NCBI RefSeq assembly: GCF_003260195.1
Contig: NZ_QEIH01000014.1
Location: forward strand, 1-34,957
DNA length: 34,957 nucleotides
Direction: 5' to 3'
DNA from: Lutibacter citreus
GTDB lineage: Bacteria > Bacteroidota > Bacteroidia > Flavobacteriales > Flavobacteriaceae
Positions within the stretch are counted from its first letter, which is position 1. Every line of letters starts with the position of its first letter. Under the pieces are notes generated by a model. That model searched no databases. It saw nothing but the letters and a program-made list of their open reading frames with translations, and was not told where the DNA came from. The position numbers were made by a program, and so were the translations under genes. Shown here one piece after another: positions 16,738 through 24,932 of the stretch.

Positions 16738-17359
16738 ATGCAAACTAAAAAAAACACTCTTATCCTTATTCTTATTTGCGCTGTCAGTTTTCAGTTACAT
16801 GCACAATATGAAAAATCTGACAATACTTATACAAAATGTTTTATTGGGAGTACTTTTGCTATGTTAGGTAATTTGTTTCCAGACGAAAAGCCTGATTTTA
16901 TGCAATTAAATATAGGCTATCGGCTAACTGGTAAAAATGTGGTTTCGTTAGAAATTAAAACGTGGAAATACTACAAACCTTTAGGCTTGCCTTATGGAAA
17001 ATCATTTAATGCCTCTGAAGAAAAATTCCCTGGTTATATTAAGAGAGAAAGGTTTTGCAATTGCTTATCAACATTATTGGTGGAAAGGTTTATATTCTGC
17101 TGTTCACGTTATGAATGCTTGGCAATCGTTTGTTAATGATAAAGGAAATAAAATAGACAATGGTTTTCAGGTTTTTAACACATACAGATTGGGTTATCAT
17201 ATTAAACTTTTTAAAGATAAGTTTTTTATAGAACCTTCTATTGCAATTACTCACAGACCATATCACACTAAAATGCCTGAATCATTTAAACAACTAGACA
17301 CCAAACATTCTAAATTATTTTTTGGAGAACCAGGGCTTCATTTCGGATATAATTTTTAA
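16738..17359 (+). pseudogene. Secreted or outer-membrane protein, broken by a frameshift
   Basis: ATG 16738 gives a signal peptide (MQTKKNTLILILICAVSFQLHA). The frame stays open through GKNVVSLEIKTWKYYKPLGLPYGK to FPGYIKRE near 17049. From there the sensible continuation GFAIAYQHYWWKGLY is in the next frame, which runs to 17359 (..FGEPGLHFGYNF). Removing one A of GAAAGG at about 17048-17052 restores a single protein of about 206 residues. The alternation of aromatic and polar residues and the final Phe suggest a small beta-barrel. Either the gene is inactivated or this is a sequencing error in a short A run. The exact family was not recognised. It lies between a Crp regulator and a DUF6326-like gene, in the same direction. 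Confidence 0.7.
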
Positions 17360-17382
17360 ATTCTAATTAAAACATATTATAT

Positions 17383-17745
17383 ATGGATACAAAAACAAAA
17401 TTATCTACATTATGGATTATTGTTCTATTTAATTTATTATTTGCAGACATTTTATCAATAATGGTTGAACTTGTAAATAAAAATACGCTCGATATTATTG
17501 GTGAGGTTACAACAACAATGGCAATTGCAGCTATTCTTACAAATATCCCAATATTAATGATCTATTTTTCTAAATCATTAAACTATAAAATAAATCGTAT
17601 TTTAAATATTATTGCGGGTTTAATAACTTTACTATTTGTTATTGGTGGCGGTAGTTTAGCTCCTCATTATATTATTTGCGCTGCTATAGAAGTTATTACT
17701 TTGTTTGTAATAATATCAACAGCTTGGAAATGGAGAGATAATTAA
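17383..17745 (+). CDS. Small four-helix membrane protein (DUF6326-like)
   Basis: 120 residues with four hydrophobic segments (about 9-28, 42-62, 72-88, 92-113) and charged ends. The pattern LWIIVLFNLLFADILSIM and the final TAWKWRDN resemble small Bacteroidota proteins annotated DUF6326; this assignment is from memory. It starts 23 bases after the broken gene and may share its transcript. No functional residues are evident. Confidence 0.65.
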   Translation: MDTKTKLSTLWIIVLFNLLFADILSIMVELVNKNTLDIIGEVTTTMAIAAILTNIPILMIYFSKSLNYKINRILNIIAGLITLLFVIGGGSLAPHYIICAAIEVITLFVIISTAWKWRDN

Positions 17746-17913
17746 AATTAATTGCCTTTCTTAATACCCTAACTGGAAACAATTTAAATACTAATGTAAA
17801 ATGGTCTAATTCATTTAAATAAAATAATAAATCTTATAATACTATTTATAACTTTCAGCCTACTTCTCTCCTACCTGTAAAATTCCTAAAAGTATTTTCT
17901 AGTAAATGTTTTA

Positions 17914-17970
17914 TTTACTAAATTACGGGCTTAATTGCGCAACTAAATCACAACTATAAATTGTTGCAAT
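17914..17970 (+). repeat. Promoter-bearing site element P2
   Basis: TTTACTAAATTA (17914-17925), CGCAAC (17938-17943) and GTTGCAAT (17963-17970) repeat the block order of the elements at 579-636 and 33787-33841. The spacers here are 12 and 19 bases. TTGCGCAAC and GTTGCAA can pair around the loop. It lies 24 bases before the Crp regulator start and probably contains its promoter. The downstream genes show no matching cassette tail. Confidence 0.5.
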
Positions 17971-17994
17971 ACATATTTAAGGGCCAAACAATTA

Positions 17995-18567
17995 ATGATA
18001 TACAATTCACTAAAGAAAAACATACAAAAACACGTACAACTTTCTAATACTGAACTAGAAACTATTAGTAGCTATTTTAAACCTCAAGTACTTAAAAAAA
18101 AAGAGTTTTTATTAACTCAAGGTAGTATTTGCAAATTTGAAGGTTTTGTGCTGAACGGTTGTTTTAGAGTATTTACAATAGATAAAAAAGGTAATGAAAA
18201 TACACTTTACTTTGCTACTAAAGATTGGTGGTTAATGGATATTGATAGTTTTATGAATAGAAAGCCATCTAATTTAAATATGCAAGCTTTAGAAGATAGT
18301 AAAGTGCTTCTTATTAACAAAGCGGATAAACTTGCACTTTACGAATCTACGCCAATTGTAGAGAAGTTATTTAGAATAATGTCTCAAAAAGCAATAGTTG
18401 CATGGCAACGTCGCCTAATAAGTAATCAATGTCAAACGGCAAAAGAACGTTACTTATATTTTACAAACACCTACCCTAACATAGTGTCTAAACTTACAGA
18501 CAAACAAGTTGCTAGCTATCTGGGAATAACACATGAATTTCTGAGTAAAATCAAGAAAAATAATTAA
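17995..18567 (+). CDS. Crp/Fnr family transcriptional regulator
   Basis: 190 residues. A cNMP-binding beta-roll (about 15-110; LLTQGSICKFEGFVLNGCFRVF) precedes a C-terminal helix-turn-helix (TDKQVASYLGITHEFLSKIKK). Ligand-binding residues of classical CRP are not recognisable. It is followed in the same direction by the GlcG-like gene (81-base gap) and the propeller-Dabb gene (26-base gap), so it may control them. The upstream element with TAAATTAC (17919-17926) probably supplies its promoter. Confidence 0.85.
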   Translation: MIYNSLKKNIQKHVQLSNTELETISSYFKPQVLKKKEFLLTQGSICKFEGFVLNGCFRVFTIDKKGNENTLYFATKDWWLMDIDSFMNRKPSNLNMQALEDSKVLLINKADKLALYESTPIVEKLFRIMSQKAIVAWQRRLISNQCQTAKERYLYFTNTYPNIVSKLTDKQVASYLGITHEFLSKIKKNN

Positions 18568-18648
18568 TTCTTTTCTATTTATTGAACTTGTTCAACTATT
18601 CTCTCATAAAAGTTTGTAATTTTTGCGTTATTAATTATAAATAAAATT

Positions 18649-19137
18649 ATGAAGTTACTTAAGCAATTTAAAATTTTTATCATTCCATTTGCGCTAATCT
18701 TATTATCTAATTCAGCATATACACAAAACACTTATGATATTACACATGATGAAGCTTTTACCGTCCTTTTAAAAGCAAAGAAAAAAGCTGAAGTTTCAAA
18801 TGTATTAGTTAACATTGCTGTGGTAGATGCAGGAGCAAATTTAAAGGCATTTATTAGAATGGACGAATCCTTTTTAGGGAGTATTGATGTAGCCATTAAA
18901 AAAGCCAAAACAGCAAGGTATTTTAATATGGATACGGGGAAATTGGGCGAATTAACACAACCTGGAGGTATCATTTACAATATAGAACATTCAAACGGAG
19001 GCCTAATTAGTTTCCCTGGTGGCGTACCTATTAGAAATAAAGATGGTAAAATTATTGGGGCTATAGGTGTAAGTGGTGGCACAATAGAACAAGACAGAAC
19101 TATTGCTATTGCTGGTGCAAAATCAATTATTGAATAA
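18649..19137 (+). CDS. Exported GlcG/HbpS-like heme-binding family protein
   Basis: 162 residues. A signal peptide (MKLLKQFKIFIIPFALILLSNSAYTQ) precedes a single GlcG/HbpS domain (PF03928): alternating helices and strands with VNIAVVDAGANLKAFIRMDESFLGSI and the glycine-rich end GGVPIRNKDGKIIGAIGVSGG. HbpS binds heme in Streptomyces, while GlcG sits in glycolate operons; neither role is shown here. Export to the periplasm suggests ligand binding there. It is 26 bases upstream of the propeller-Dabb gene, so the two are probably cotranscribed. Confidence 0.85.
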   Translation: MKLLKQFKIFIIPFALILLSNSAYTQNTYDITHDEAFTVLLKAKKKAEVSNVLVNIAVVDAGANLKAFIRMDESFLGSIDVAIKKAKTARYFNMDTGKLGELTQPGGIIYNIEHSNGGLISFPGGVPIRNKDGKIIGAIGVSGGTIEQDRTIAIAGAKSIIE

Positions 19138-19163
19138 TTCATTAAACTAAAAATATTAAAATC

Positions 19164-20690
19164 ATGAATACTTTACAACGTTATATTCTAATTAGCATAT
19201 TATTTTTATCTCAAATTTGTTTAGCTCAAGTTTCTGATGATTTAATGCTTTATAGAAAAAATTTCCAAAACATAACTGGAACCAATACCGTGTCTATTAC
19301 AAGTTACAACAAAAATGGGTCTCATTTTGTATTTGTTGGAGGTGCAGGGAAAGTTGATGTTTACAGCTTAAATAAAGATGGTATACTAACTCCAATAAGT
19401 AATCATGAACTTTATATGCAAAAAGGTCCTGCTAGAGGAATGGTTGCTGATAATATTAATGGCACAGACTATTTATTTGTAGCTAACAAACACGGAAATG
19501 TTATTGAAACATTTAAAATTTTAAACTCTGGATCTCTTGAACTTGTTTCTTTGGTTGAAGATACAGATAAAACCTACCTTGGTACTGCTATTACTTTACA
19601 GGTTATACATATGAAAAAATCGTCATATTTATTTATTGGTGGTTTAGAAGAAACTCCAGGGTTAAGCAGTTTTAAGATACAAGATGATGGTAAACTTACC
19701 CATGTTCAGTCTATGAAAGATACCAACAAAATACATACAGATGGTATTATTGGTATGTTTACTCACGTAGTTAAAGGTAAAACCTTTTTATATACAAGCG
19801 GTTTTCAAGATAATGGTGTAAGTAGTTTTAGAGTTTACGATAACGGGAAGTTTAAAAACATTAATAATATAAGTGATAATACTACAGATAGATATTTAAC
19901 TGGTGCATACCCAGTAACTGGTGTAACTTTAGGTGATAATAAATATGTTGTTGTAGGTCACAGACATCATAAATATTACAAAAGAAATGGTTTTATTAAA
20001 AGACCTAACTTTGTATACCACGGCGATGGTGTAAGTGTTTTTAAAGTAAATAATAAAGGTGCTTTAGTTCCTCACTTTGTTTTAAAAGATGATGAAAGCA
20101 CAAAATTAAAAGGACAAACAAGAATTGAAGTAGTTTCTACAGATAACAACGAAGCTATTTTAGCTGTTGGTACAAGAGACGATGCTAGTATTCAACTATG
20201 CAAATTAAATGAAGATGGAATTTTAAGTCCAATAAATTATCTAGAAACTGGTTTTTCTATTTATTACGGTTTAAAATCTCATAAAATAGGTGAAGACAAC
20301 TTCCTTATTGCAGGCTCTAACAGATTTGATTTTAAAAAGGTAGTTAGCTACAAAATTTCTCCTAAAATAAATAGAAACGGAAAAACATTAAGGCACATGG
20401 TAAACCTAAAATATAAAGCCGATGCTACCGAAAAACAAATTATTGAAGCAGAAAAAGCTTTTGTAAATCTTAAGAATGAAATTCCAGAAATTGCAAATAT
20501 TGAATGGGGAATAAATGACAGTGCAGAAGGTGTTAGCAAAGGTTTTACTCATTGCTTTACTATAACATTTAAAAATGAACACGCTAGGGAAGTTTACCTA
20601 TTTCATAAAGCGCATTTAGATTTAGTAAGTAAAATAGGCCCAATAATAGAAGATGTTTTTGTTATGGATTACTGGACACCAAATAATTAA
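19164..20690 (+). CDS. Secreted beta-propeller protein with C-terminal Dabb domain
   Basis: 508 residues with a signal peptide (MNTLQRYILISILFLSQICLA). Residues 30-395 form repeated blades with the recurring pattern SSFKI/VYSL..DGxL, as in lactonase-like seven-bladed propellers. Residues 400-505 (MVNLKYKADATEKQIIEAEKAF.. to ..VFVMDYW) match a stress-responsive A/B barrel (Dabb, PF07876). Dabb domains form dimeric barrels found in plant stress proteins and some cyclases and decarboxylases. The combination is unusual. Catalytic residues cannot be named. It follows the GlcG-like gene by 26 bases and is closed by a large palindromic hairpin at 20735-20800. Confidence 0.8.
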   Translation: MNTLQRYILISILFLSQICLAQVSDDLMLYRKNFQNITGTNTVSITSYNKNGSHFVFVGGAGKVDVYSLNKDGILTPISNHELYMQKGPARGMVADNINGTDYLFVANKHGNVIETFKILNSGSLELVSLVEDTDKTYLGTAITLQVIHMKKSSYLFIGGLEETPGLSSFKIQDDGKLTHVQSMKDTNKIHTDGIIGMFTHVVKGKTFLYTSGFQDNGVSSFRVYDNGKFKNINNISDNTTDRYLTGAYPVTGVTLGDNKYVVVGHRHHKYYKRNGFIKRPNFVYHGDGVSVFKVNNKGALVPHFVLKDDESTKLKGQTRIEVVSTDNNEAILAVGTRDDASIQLCKLNEDGILSPINYLETGFSIYYGLKSHKIGEDNFLIAGSNRFDFKKVVSYKISPKINRNGKTLRHMVNLKYKADATEKQIIEAEKAFVNLKNEIPEIANIEWGINDSAEGVSKGFTHCFTITFKNEHAREVYLFHKAHLDLVSKIGPIIEDVFVMDYWTPNN

Positions 20691-20734
20691 CACTAAATAA
20701 AATAAAGAACGAACTAGTTCTAAAAAAAGACAAC

Positions 20735-20800
20735 ATAATTGAACATAGCATTTAATTTAAGGAAAAAAATAACTTTTCTTAAATTAAATGCTTCAATTAT
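20735..20800. terminator. Long palindromic terminator hairpin
   Basis: ATAATTGAA (20735-20743) pairs with TTCAATTAT (20792-20800). Inside it, GCATTTAATTTAAG (20748-20761) pairs perfectly with CTTAAATTAAATGC (20778-20791). AAAA/TTTT continues inward after a one-base bulge, and a four-base bulge (CATA) separates the two stems on the left. The total is over 23 paired positions. It stands 45 bases after the propeller-Dabb stop. Confidence 0.6.
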
Positions 20801-20839
20801 AAAAACAACTATAAATTGAGTATTTAAAGCAAAATAGAT

Positions 20840-20905
20840 TAATTTTAAAAATATAAAAATCACGGTTTCAAAAACAAAACTTTTGTTATGCTAAACCTAT
20901 TTTTA
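20840..20905 (+). repeat. Partial family 2 site before a CPBP gene
   Basis: ATTTTAAAAATATAAAAATCACGG and TTTCAAAAAC, then ATGCTAAACC, follow the order seen at 2580-2650 and 29735-29805 (ACTTTAAAAG, ATTACGGTTTC, CCATAAACTG). AACAAAA/TTTTGTT gives a short internal arm. No GTT core is left at its end. It is a decayed copy 20 bases before the next gene. Confidence 0.4.
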
Positions 20906-20924
20906 AAATTAGCTATTAAAAAAA

Positions 20925-21614
20925 ATGAAAAAGTATATCATTATAATTTATGGAATAGCAATTACTATTTTAATTGATTATTTATCTTCATTTACAAGTA
21001 AATTTATAGGATTAAAATCTGATTTTTTTCCCAACTCATTTTTTAAACATTCAACAATACTATTTCTTTCATTAATTGCAATTCTTTTTTTTAAAAAGCA
21101 TGTACGTTTTAAACTGAAAATTCCAAAGTTAAAAACATTACTAAAACCAATTGCATTTGGTTTACTGGTTAGTTTTGTTTCGGGAATAATAATGAGTATT
21201 GCTTTATTTTTCAGTAAGGAAAATAATACAATGCCAATTTCTAATTTAACAATCACGCAAATTTTATTTTTTGTGTTTATTTATTCCAGTATTGCCGAAG
21301 AATTACTTTTTAGAGGTTTCTTATTAAATATAATAAGACCTCTAAGAACAAAAAAAATAGCTGTTTTTAATAAAAAAATAAGTTATTCTGTAGTAACAAG
21401 TGCTTTAATGTTTGGCTTATATCATATAATACCAATAAATTATGATAAATCAATAATTTACACAATTGGAATGCTCTTTGGTCCTTTTGCCTTAGGAATT
21501 GTAGCTGGTTATTATCAAGAAAAATATGAAAACCATATTTACGCTATAATTATTCATATGTCTGGAAATTTATTTGGAATGATTGGAATGATTGTTTTAA
21601 ATTTTAATGGATAA
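20925..21614 (+). CDS. CPBP family intramembrane metalloprotease
   Basis: 229 residues with about seven hydrophobic segments. The CPBP motifs are complete: EELLFR (Glu125-Glu126, Arg130), FGLYH (His167) and HMSGN (His211, Asn215). These residues form the intramembrane glutamate/histidine active site of the Rce1-like family. It is the second of three CPBP genes in the window, and the three differ clearly in sequence. A decayed family 2 site precedes it. Substrate unknown. Confidence 0.8.
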   Translation: MKKYIIIIYGIAITILIDYLSSFTSKFIGLKSDFFPNSFFKHSTILFLSLIAILFFKKHVRFKLKIPKLKTLLKPIAFGLLVSFVSGIIMSIALFFSKENNTMPISNLTITQILFFVFIYSSIAEELLFRGFLLNIIRPLRTKKIAVFNKKISYSVVTSALMFGLYHIIPINYDKSIIYTIGMLFGPFALGIVAGYYQEKYENHIYAIIIHMSGNLFGMIGMIVLNFNG

Positions 21615-21767
21615 TTAGTTTTAGCAGCTTAAAAAAATCAACTAGTAAAATATTTTATAATTCTGTTTTACCGTATTTACAAAAAATTTCAAATTATCTA
21701 TTCTGTTTGTATTTGCTCAATAAGGTTTTTAAAGAAAATGCATACTCAATACCGTTATATATTTTCG

Positions 21768-21816
21768 TGAGCTAAATAGAAGATTTAGCTCATAAATTTT
21801 CAAATTTATTATGAGC
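21768..21816 (+). promoter_or_regulatory. Two mutually exclusive hairpins in a gene-less stretch
   Basis: TGAGCTAAAT (21768-21777) pairs perfectly with ATTTAGCTCA (21783-21792). The same GCTCAT strand, extended as GCTCATAAATTT (21788-21799), can instead pair with AAATTTATTATGAGC (21802-21816) with a three-base bulge. Both cannot form at once. The stretch 21615-22075 otherwise holds nothing but a poor 65-codon frame. Whether the RNA is transcribed is unknown. Confidence 0.4.
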
Positions 21817-22008
21817 AAACATTTTGGTTGAGAACAACAAATTACCCAAGGTTAATTTGTGTAAAAAATATAATATGATAAATGTATTATTTAAATAAAA
21901 ACAGCGCTATTACTAAAGAAATAAAAAACGATATTGTTTATTATTTACAACTTGAATTCAGCACATTTAAAAAAATCTTATTGAATCTTCTACTACGTAT
22001 TTATTTGC

Positions 22009-22016
22009 TAAATTTA
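22009..22016 (+). promoter_or_regulatory. Possible -7 box before lipoprotein gene
   Basis: TATTTATTTGC-TAAATTTA resembles the TTTACTAAATTA boxes at 579, 10948, 17914 and 33787. It is followed by ACAACACAACAAACGC, a loose relative of the CGCAACAAA block. It lies 60 bases before the ATG at 22076. A TTG at 21981 is too far for a canonical pair. Confidence 0.3.
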
Positions 22017-22075
22017 CAGCTTCAAAATACAACACAACAAACGCAAAAATATCGGCTTTTATTAAAAATTAAATT

Positions 22076-22603
22076 ATGAAAAAAATTATATTATTTACAA
22101 GTTTACTTCTTCTCATTTATTCTTGTAACTCTTCCGAAGAAAACCATACTCCCAAAAAAGTTATTAGAGAATATATTAAAGAAATATTGCACAACCCAGA
22201 TAGTTTTGAGGAAGTAAATTGGGATTTTCAGATTAATCATAAATTTACGAATAAAAACCCTGCAGATATTAACAGCCCAGTTATAGTTGACTACAATAAA
22301 ACCAAAAAAGATGATGAAAATGGGGTCGTAAAATTCATAGAATTAACATACAATGCTAAAAGTGATGATGATACACTAAAAAAAGACACATTATATGCTA
22401 TTTACTATGAAAATATTCAAATAGTTCAATTTAAAAATAGAACTTATTCTATTAAATTAAACACTTATTTACCAAAAGATAATTCGAGCATTAATTTAAA
22501 TCCTAAGAAAATGTTCTTACAAAATAAATACTACTTTAATAACAATGGCTCTGGTACTTATAGTGGTTTTTTAAAAAAATATCCTGAGTTTAAAGATAAA
22601 TAG
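22076..22603 (+). CDS. Hypothetical lipoprotein
   Basis: 175 residues. MKKIILFTSLLLLIYSC is a lipoprotein signal with lipobox IYSC (Cys17). The rest is soluble, rich in Asn, Lys and Asp, with a recognisable start (KKVIREYIKEILHNPDSFEEVNWDF) that recalls small Bacteroidota proteins with a DPxSFE(V/P)VxW-like motif. No catalytic signature. The following 133 bases hold ACTAACAAC (22671-22679), a possible tail, and end in the GTTGGCTAA core at 22737. The unit has no clear head, so it may be chromosomal or a decayed cassette. Confidence 0.7.
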   Translation: MKKIILFTSLLLLIYSCNSSEENHTPKKVIREYIKEILHNPDSFEEVNWDFQINHKFTNKNPADINSPVIVDYNKTKKDDENGVVKFIELTYNAKSDDDTLKKDTLYAIYYENIQIVQFKNRTYSIKLNTYLPKDNSSINLNPKKMFLQNKYYFNNNGSGTYSGFLKKYPEFKDK

Positions 22604-22808
22604 AATTAAGAAATTTAAGGTTTTTACAATTTCAATAAAATTATAAAAAAACTGAATTAAATATTAAAATAACTAACAACTTATATTTTTTAATTAACTT
22701 GTTTAAGATCTCTTAAAAAAACACAAAAGGAGCTTTGTTGGCTAACTAAATTCATAATATTGATGCAAATCATATAAAAATCATAAATTCCAATTTAAAA
22801 TAAAAATT

Positions 22809-23264
22809 ATGCAGTACTTAAAATTTAGTATTTCTATATCAATTATTTCTTGGATTGTTGGAATGATTATTCATGAATTAATAAAAAACAAACCTTTCTA
22901 CAGCAATTTATCGAATCTGAATTTTATAAAAAGTAAAAATCTGAATAAAATAATTGGTATCGGATTCTTTAAATGGATTGTAAAAAATACATTTTTTAAA
23001 TACTTTAATCAAAAACTTAAACTGAAAAATAAAATTGAATTAACTAAGTTAAATGAGTTACGAAAAGAAATGACAATTTCTGAAATAAGTCATTTAATTG
23101 GATTTTTATTCGTGACTATTTTTGCTGTAGTAAAAATTATTAATGCTAACTACTTATTTGGCTTAGTTATTATGATTGCAAATATTTTATTGAATTTATA
23201 TCCGTCTTTATTACAACAAGAAAATAAAAGACGAATAGACAGAATAATAAAAATATTTAGCTAA
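22809..23264 (+). CDS. Small membrane protein, CrtO-type acyltransferase-like
   Basis: 151 residues with a hydrophobic N-terminus (about 5-25) and a C-terminal pair of membrane helices (about 95-135). The order GIGFFKWIVKNTFFKYF, then EMTISEISHLIGF, then NLYPSLLQQENKRRIDRI, resembles proteins named glycosyl-4,4'-diaponeurosporenoate acyltransferase (CrtO) family, in particular the P-Q-x-x-NR/KRRxxRI ending. In Staphylococcus CrtO acylates a carotenoid glycoside; here only the fold relation is suggested and no carotenoid genes are nearby. It is cassette cargo: head GTTGGCTAA lies 72 bases upstream and the tail TTAGCTAAC overlaps the stop codon. Confidence 0.6.
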   Translation: MQYLKFSISISIISWIVGMIIHELIKNKPFYSNLSNLNFIKSKNLNKIIGIGFFKWIVKNTFFKYFNQKLKLKNKIELTKLNELRKEMTISEISHLIGFLFVTIFAVVKIINANYLFGLVIMIANILLNLYPSLLQQENKRRIDRIIKIFS

Positions 23265-23404
23265 CAACCTTCTTAATTTATAGCTTACCTTTTGTATATT
23301 TGATGTTAAAAATTGCACAATAAAATTTATTTAACTTAAAGTGTTTTTATCCCCAACATTTTAGCGGGATAAGAATATAGATGTTGAGTATATAACGTGT
23401 TGGC
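23260..23404 (+). repeat. Cassette recombination site, family 3
   Basis: It runs from GCTAAC (23260-23265) to GTTGGC (23399-23404), 145 bp. Its inner sequence differs from families 1 and 2 and includes CTTAATTTATAGCTTACC, TTTGTATATTTGATG and a small arm CCCAACATTTTAGCGGG. The outer GYYAAC/GTTGGC ends are kept although the interior is unrelated, so ends and fold rather than sequence define a site. Confidence 0.55.
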
Positions 23405-23505
23405 AACAATTTGACGCAACCTTGAATACTGCATTGATGATTGCATGCTGTAGCGTTCTTTAAATATTCTACGTAAAGATTAATATAATGTTTAATTCTA
23501 AAAAT

Positions 23506-23895
23506 ATGAAAAAGTATCTTATAATTTTAAGTATTCTGTTATCTATAAACATATCTTGTTCCGATAATGATAAAAATGATTGTATCGAGAATAAATTAGC
23601 ATATGTGGCTTCTGTTGATTCTCCTTCTAATGGAGTTATAAATGAAATTATTAATATCGAGGTTAATTTTGGAGTGGCCAATGGATGTGGACAATTTGGA
23701 GAGTTTATTGAAACGGAAAATGGAAACGTAAAAATTATTGAAGTAAACGCTAGATATGAGGGATGTATTTGTACTCAAGATTTGCCAATAAGGACTGTGA
23801 ATTATGAGTTTACAACTCAAATTCCTGGAGAGTATGAATTAAGATTTAAATCAACTGATACAGATTATATAACCGTGAATTTATTGATTGAATAA
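23506..23895 (+). CDS. Hypothetical small lipoprotein
   Basis: The start at ATG 23506 gives MKKYLIILSILLSINISC, a lipoprotein signal with Cys18. An in-frame ATG at 23488 would add six residues and is less likely. The mature part (about 112 residues) has five cysteines and beta-strand patterns (NIEVNFGVANGCGQFGEF, TQIPGEYELRF), suggesting an Ig-like or cupin-like beta sandwich. No known family is recognised. It is cassette cargo with perfect ten-base complementary ends. Confidence 0.7.
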   Translation: MKKYLIILSILLSINISCSDNDKNDCIENKLAYVASVDSPSNGVINEIINIEVNFGVANGCGQFGEFIETENGNVKIIEVNARYEGCICTQDLPIRTVNYEFTTQIPGEYELRFKSTDTDYITVNLLIE

Positions 23896-23902
23896 AACTG
23901 TT

Positions 23903-24033
23903 GCCAACACCTCATAAAATTTATGCTTACTTTTAAACTAAATAACGAACCGACAAACATCCAACAAACGATTTGCTACGTCCGAAAAATCTCCGATTTC
24001 TCAGTCGCACAAATCTTATAAAATACCGTTGGC
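23903..24033 (+). repeat. Cassette recombination site, family 1, copy H
   Basis: A 131-bp site runs from GCCAAC (23903-23908) to GTTGGC (24028-24033). It holds CATAAAATTTATGCTTACT, CGATTTGCTACGTCCG, AAAAATCTCCGATTT, AGTCGCACAAATCTTATAAAA. Nested pairing is possible: GCCAAC/GTTGGC, GATTTG/CAAATC and AAATC/GATTT. The tail TGTTGCCAAC matches its own head (23399-23408) perfectly and the adjacent head with one mismatch. Confidence 0.8.
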
Positions 24034-24050
24034 AATAATTAGAAAATAAT

Positions 24051-24752
24051 ATGAATATACCAGAATTATTGAAATATATTTCTCCCTTAGCTATTTTCGG
24101 AATAATATGGAGTATTGTTCAATTCTATCAAAAAAGAAACACTGAAAAAAAAGAGTTAAGACGAAAAGAAAAAATTGCTGTTTTCAATAATCTTCATTCA
24201 ATTCTAAATTCTTTAAAAAATGTATTTTTAGAACATCAATATTTTATCAATCGTTCATATCGAATACTTGATAAAAAAGTTAAAAATTTTGATTTAAATA
24301 TTAATAAACATTCCAATAAAATTGAAAATATCGATAAACAGATTGAAATTCTGACAGATAATCAAGAAAAAAACAAAGATGAAATTAGTCATTTAAAATC
24401 TGAACAAACAGAGGAATTTAAATTATATAAGTCCAAATATCTTGAGTCAAAAGGGATAATTGACAATGAACTCCATTTATTGGAAAAAGAATTACTGAGA
24501 ATTTCGGATTTAAATAAAGACTTAAAGAAAGATTTAAATAATATTTCTTTATTAGGTCTTGTGACAGATAGCAAAATAAGACTTGAAATTTCAAAGTTAT
24601 CAAAACAAATAGATGACCTTTCGCTCGATATAGAAAGTAATGAGGCAAGAACAGAGTTCGGAAACTTGACTGATAAATTTATTCAAAAAGTAATAGCAAT
24701 ATTAGAGAAAATTTATAGAATTGAATCAATGATATACAATGAATTAAATTAA
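24051..24752 (+). CDS. Membrane-anchored coiled-coil protein
   Basis: 233 residues. One N-terminal membrane helix (about 8-26, ISPLAIFGIIWSIVQFY) is followed by a basic stretch and long heptad-rich helices (about 55-190). The protein recalls bacterial cell-envelope or phage-defence coiled-coil proteins but has no diagnostic motif. It starts 23 bases after the core. It is cassette cargo with perfect ten-base ends, 24028-24037 and 24754-24763. Codon use is as AT-rich as its neighbours. Confidence 0.7.
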   Translation: MNIPELLKYISPLAIFGIIWSIVQFYQKRNTEKKELRRKEKIAVFNNLHSILNSLKNVFLEHQYFINRSYRILDKKVKNFDLNINKHSNKIENIDKQIEILTDNQEKNKDEISHLKSEQTEEFKLYKSKYLESKGIIDNELHLLEKELLRISDLNKDLKKDLNNISLLGLVTDSKIRLEISKLSKQIDDLSLDIESNEARTEFGNLTDKFIQKVIAILEKIYRIESMIYNELN

Positions 24753-24757
24753 CTATT

Positions 24758-24888
24758 GCCAACACCTCATAAAATTTATGCTTACTTTTAAACTAAAAAA
24801 CGAACCGACAAACATTCAACTAACGATTTGCTACGTCCGAAAAATCTCCGATTTTCCAGTCGCACAAATCATATAAAAACACGTTGGC
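24758..24888 (+). repeat. Cassette recombination site, family 1, copy I
   Basis: 131 bp and nearly identical to the copy at 23903, with only a handful of differences. CGAAAAATCTCCGATTTTCC gives a six-pair central arm. It ends in GTTGGCAACA (24883-24892). Its tail TATTGCCAAC fits its own head (24028) exactly and the adjacent head with one mismatch. Confidence 0.8.
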
Positions 24889-24932
24889 AACAATGTTGAG
24901 AATCCAGTAAATCCAAAGAAAATTACATTTAA

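Noticed and set aside
21882..22079. 65-codon frame overlapping the lipoprotein start
   Set aside because: Low-complexity Leu/Lys/Asn product, no ribosome-binding context, and it contains the promoter-like box at 22009.
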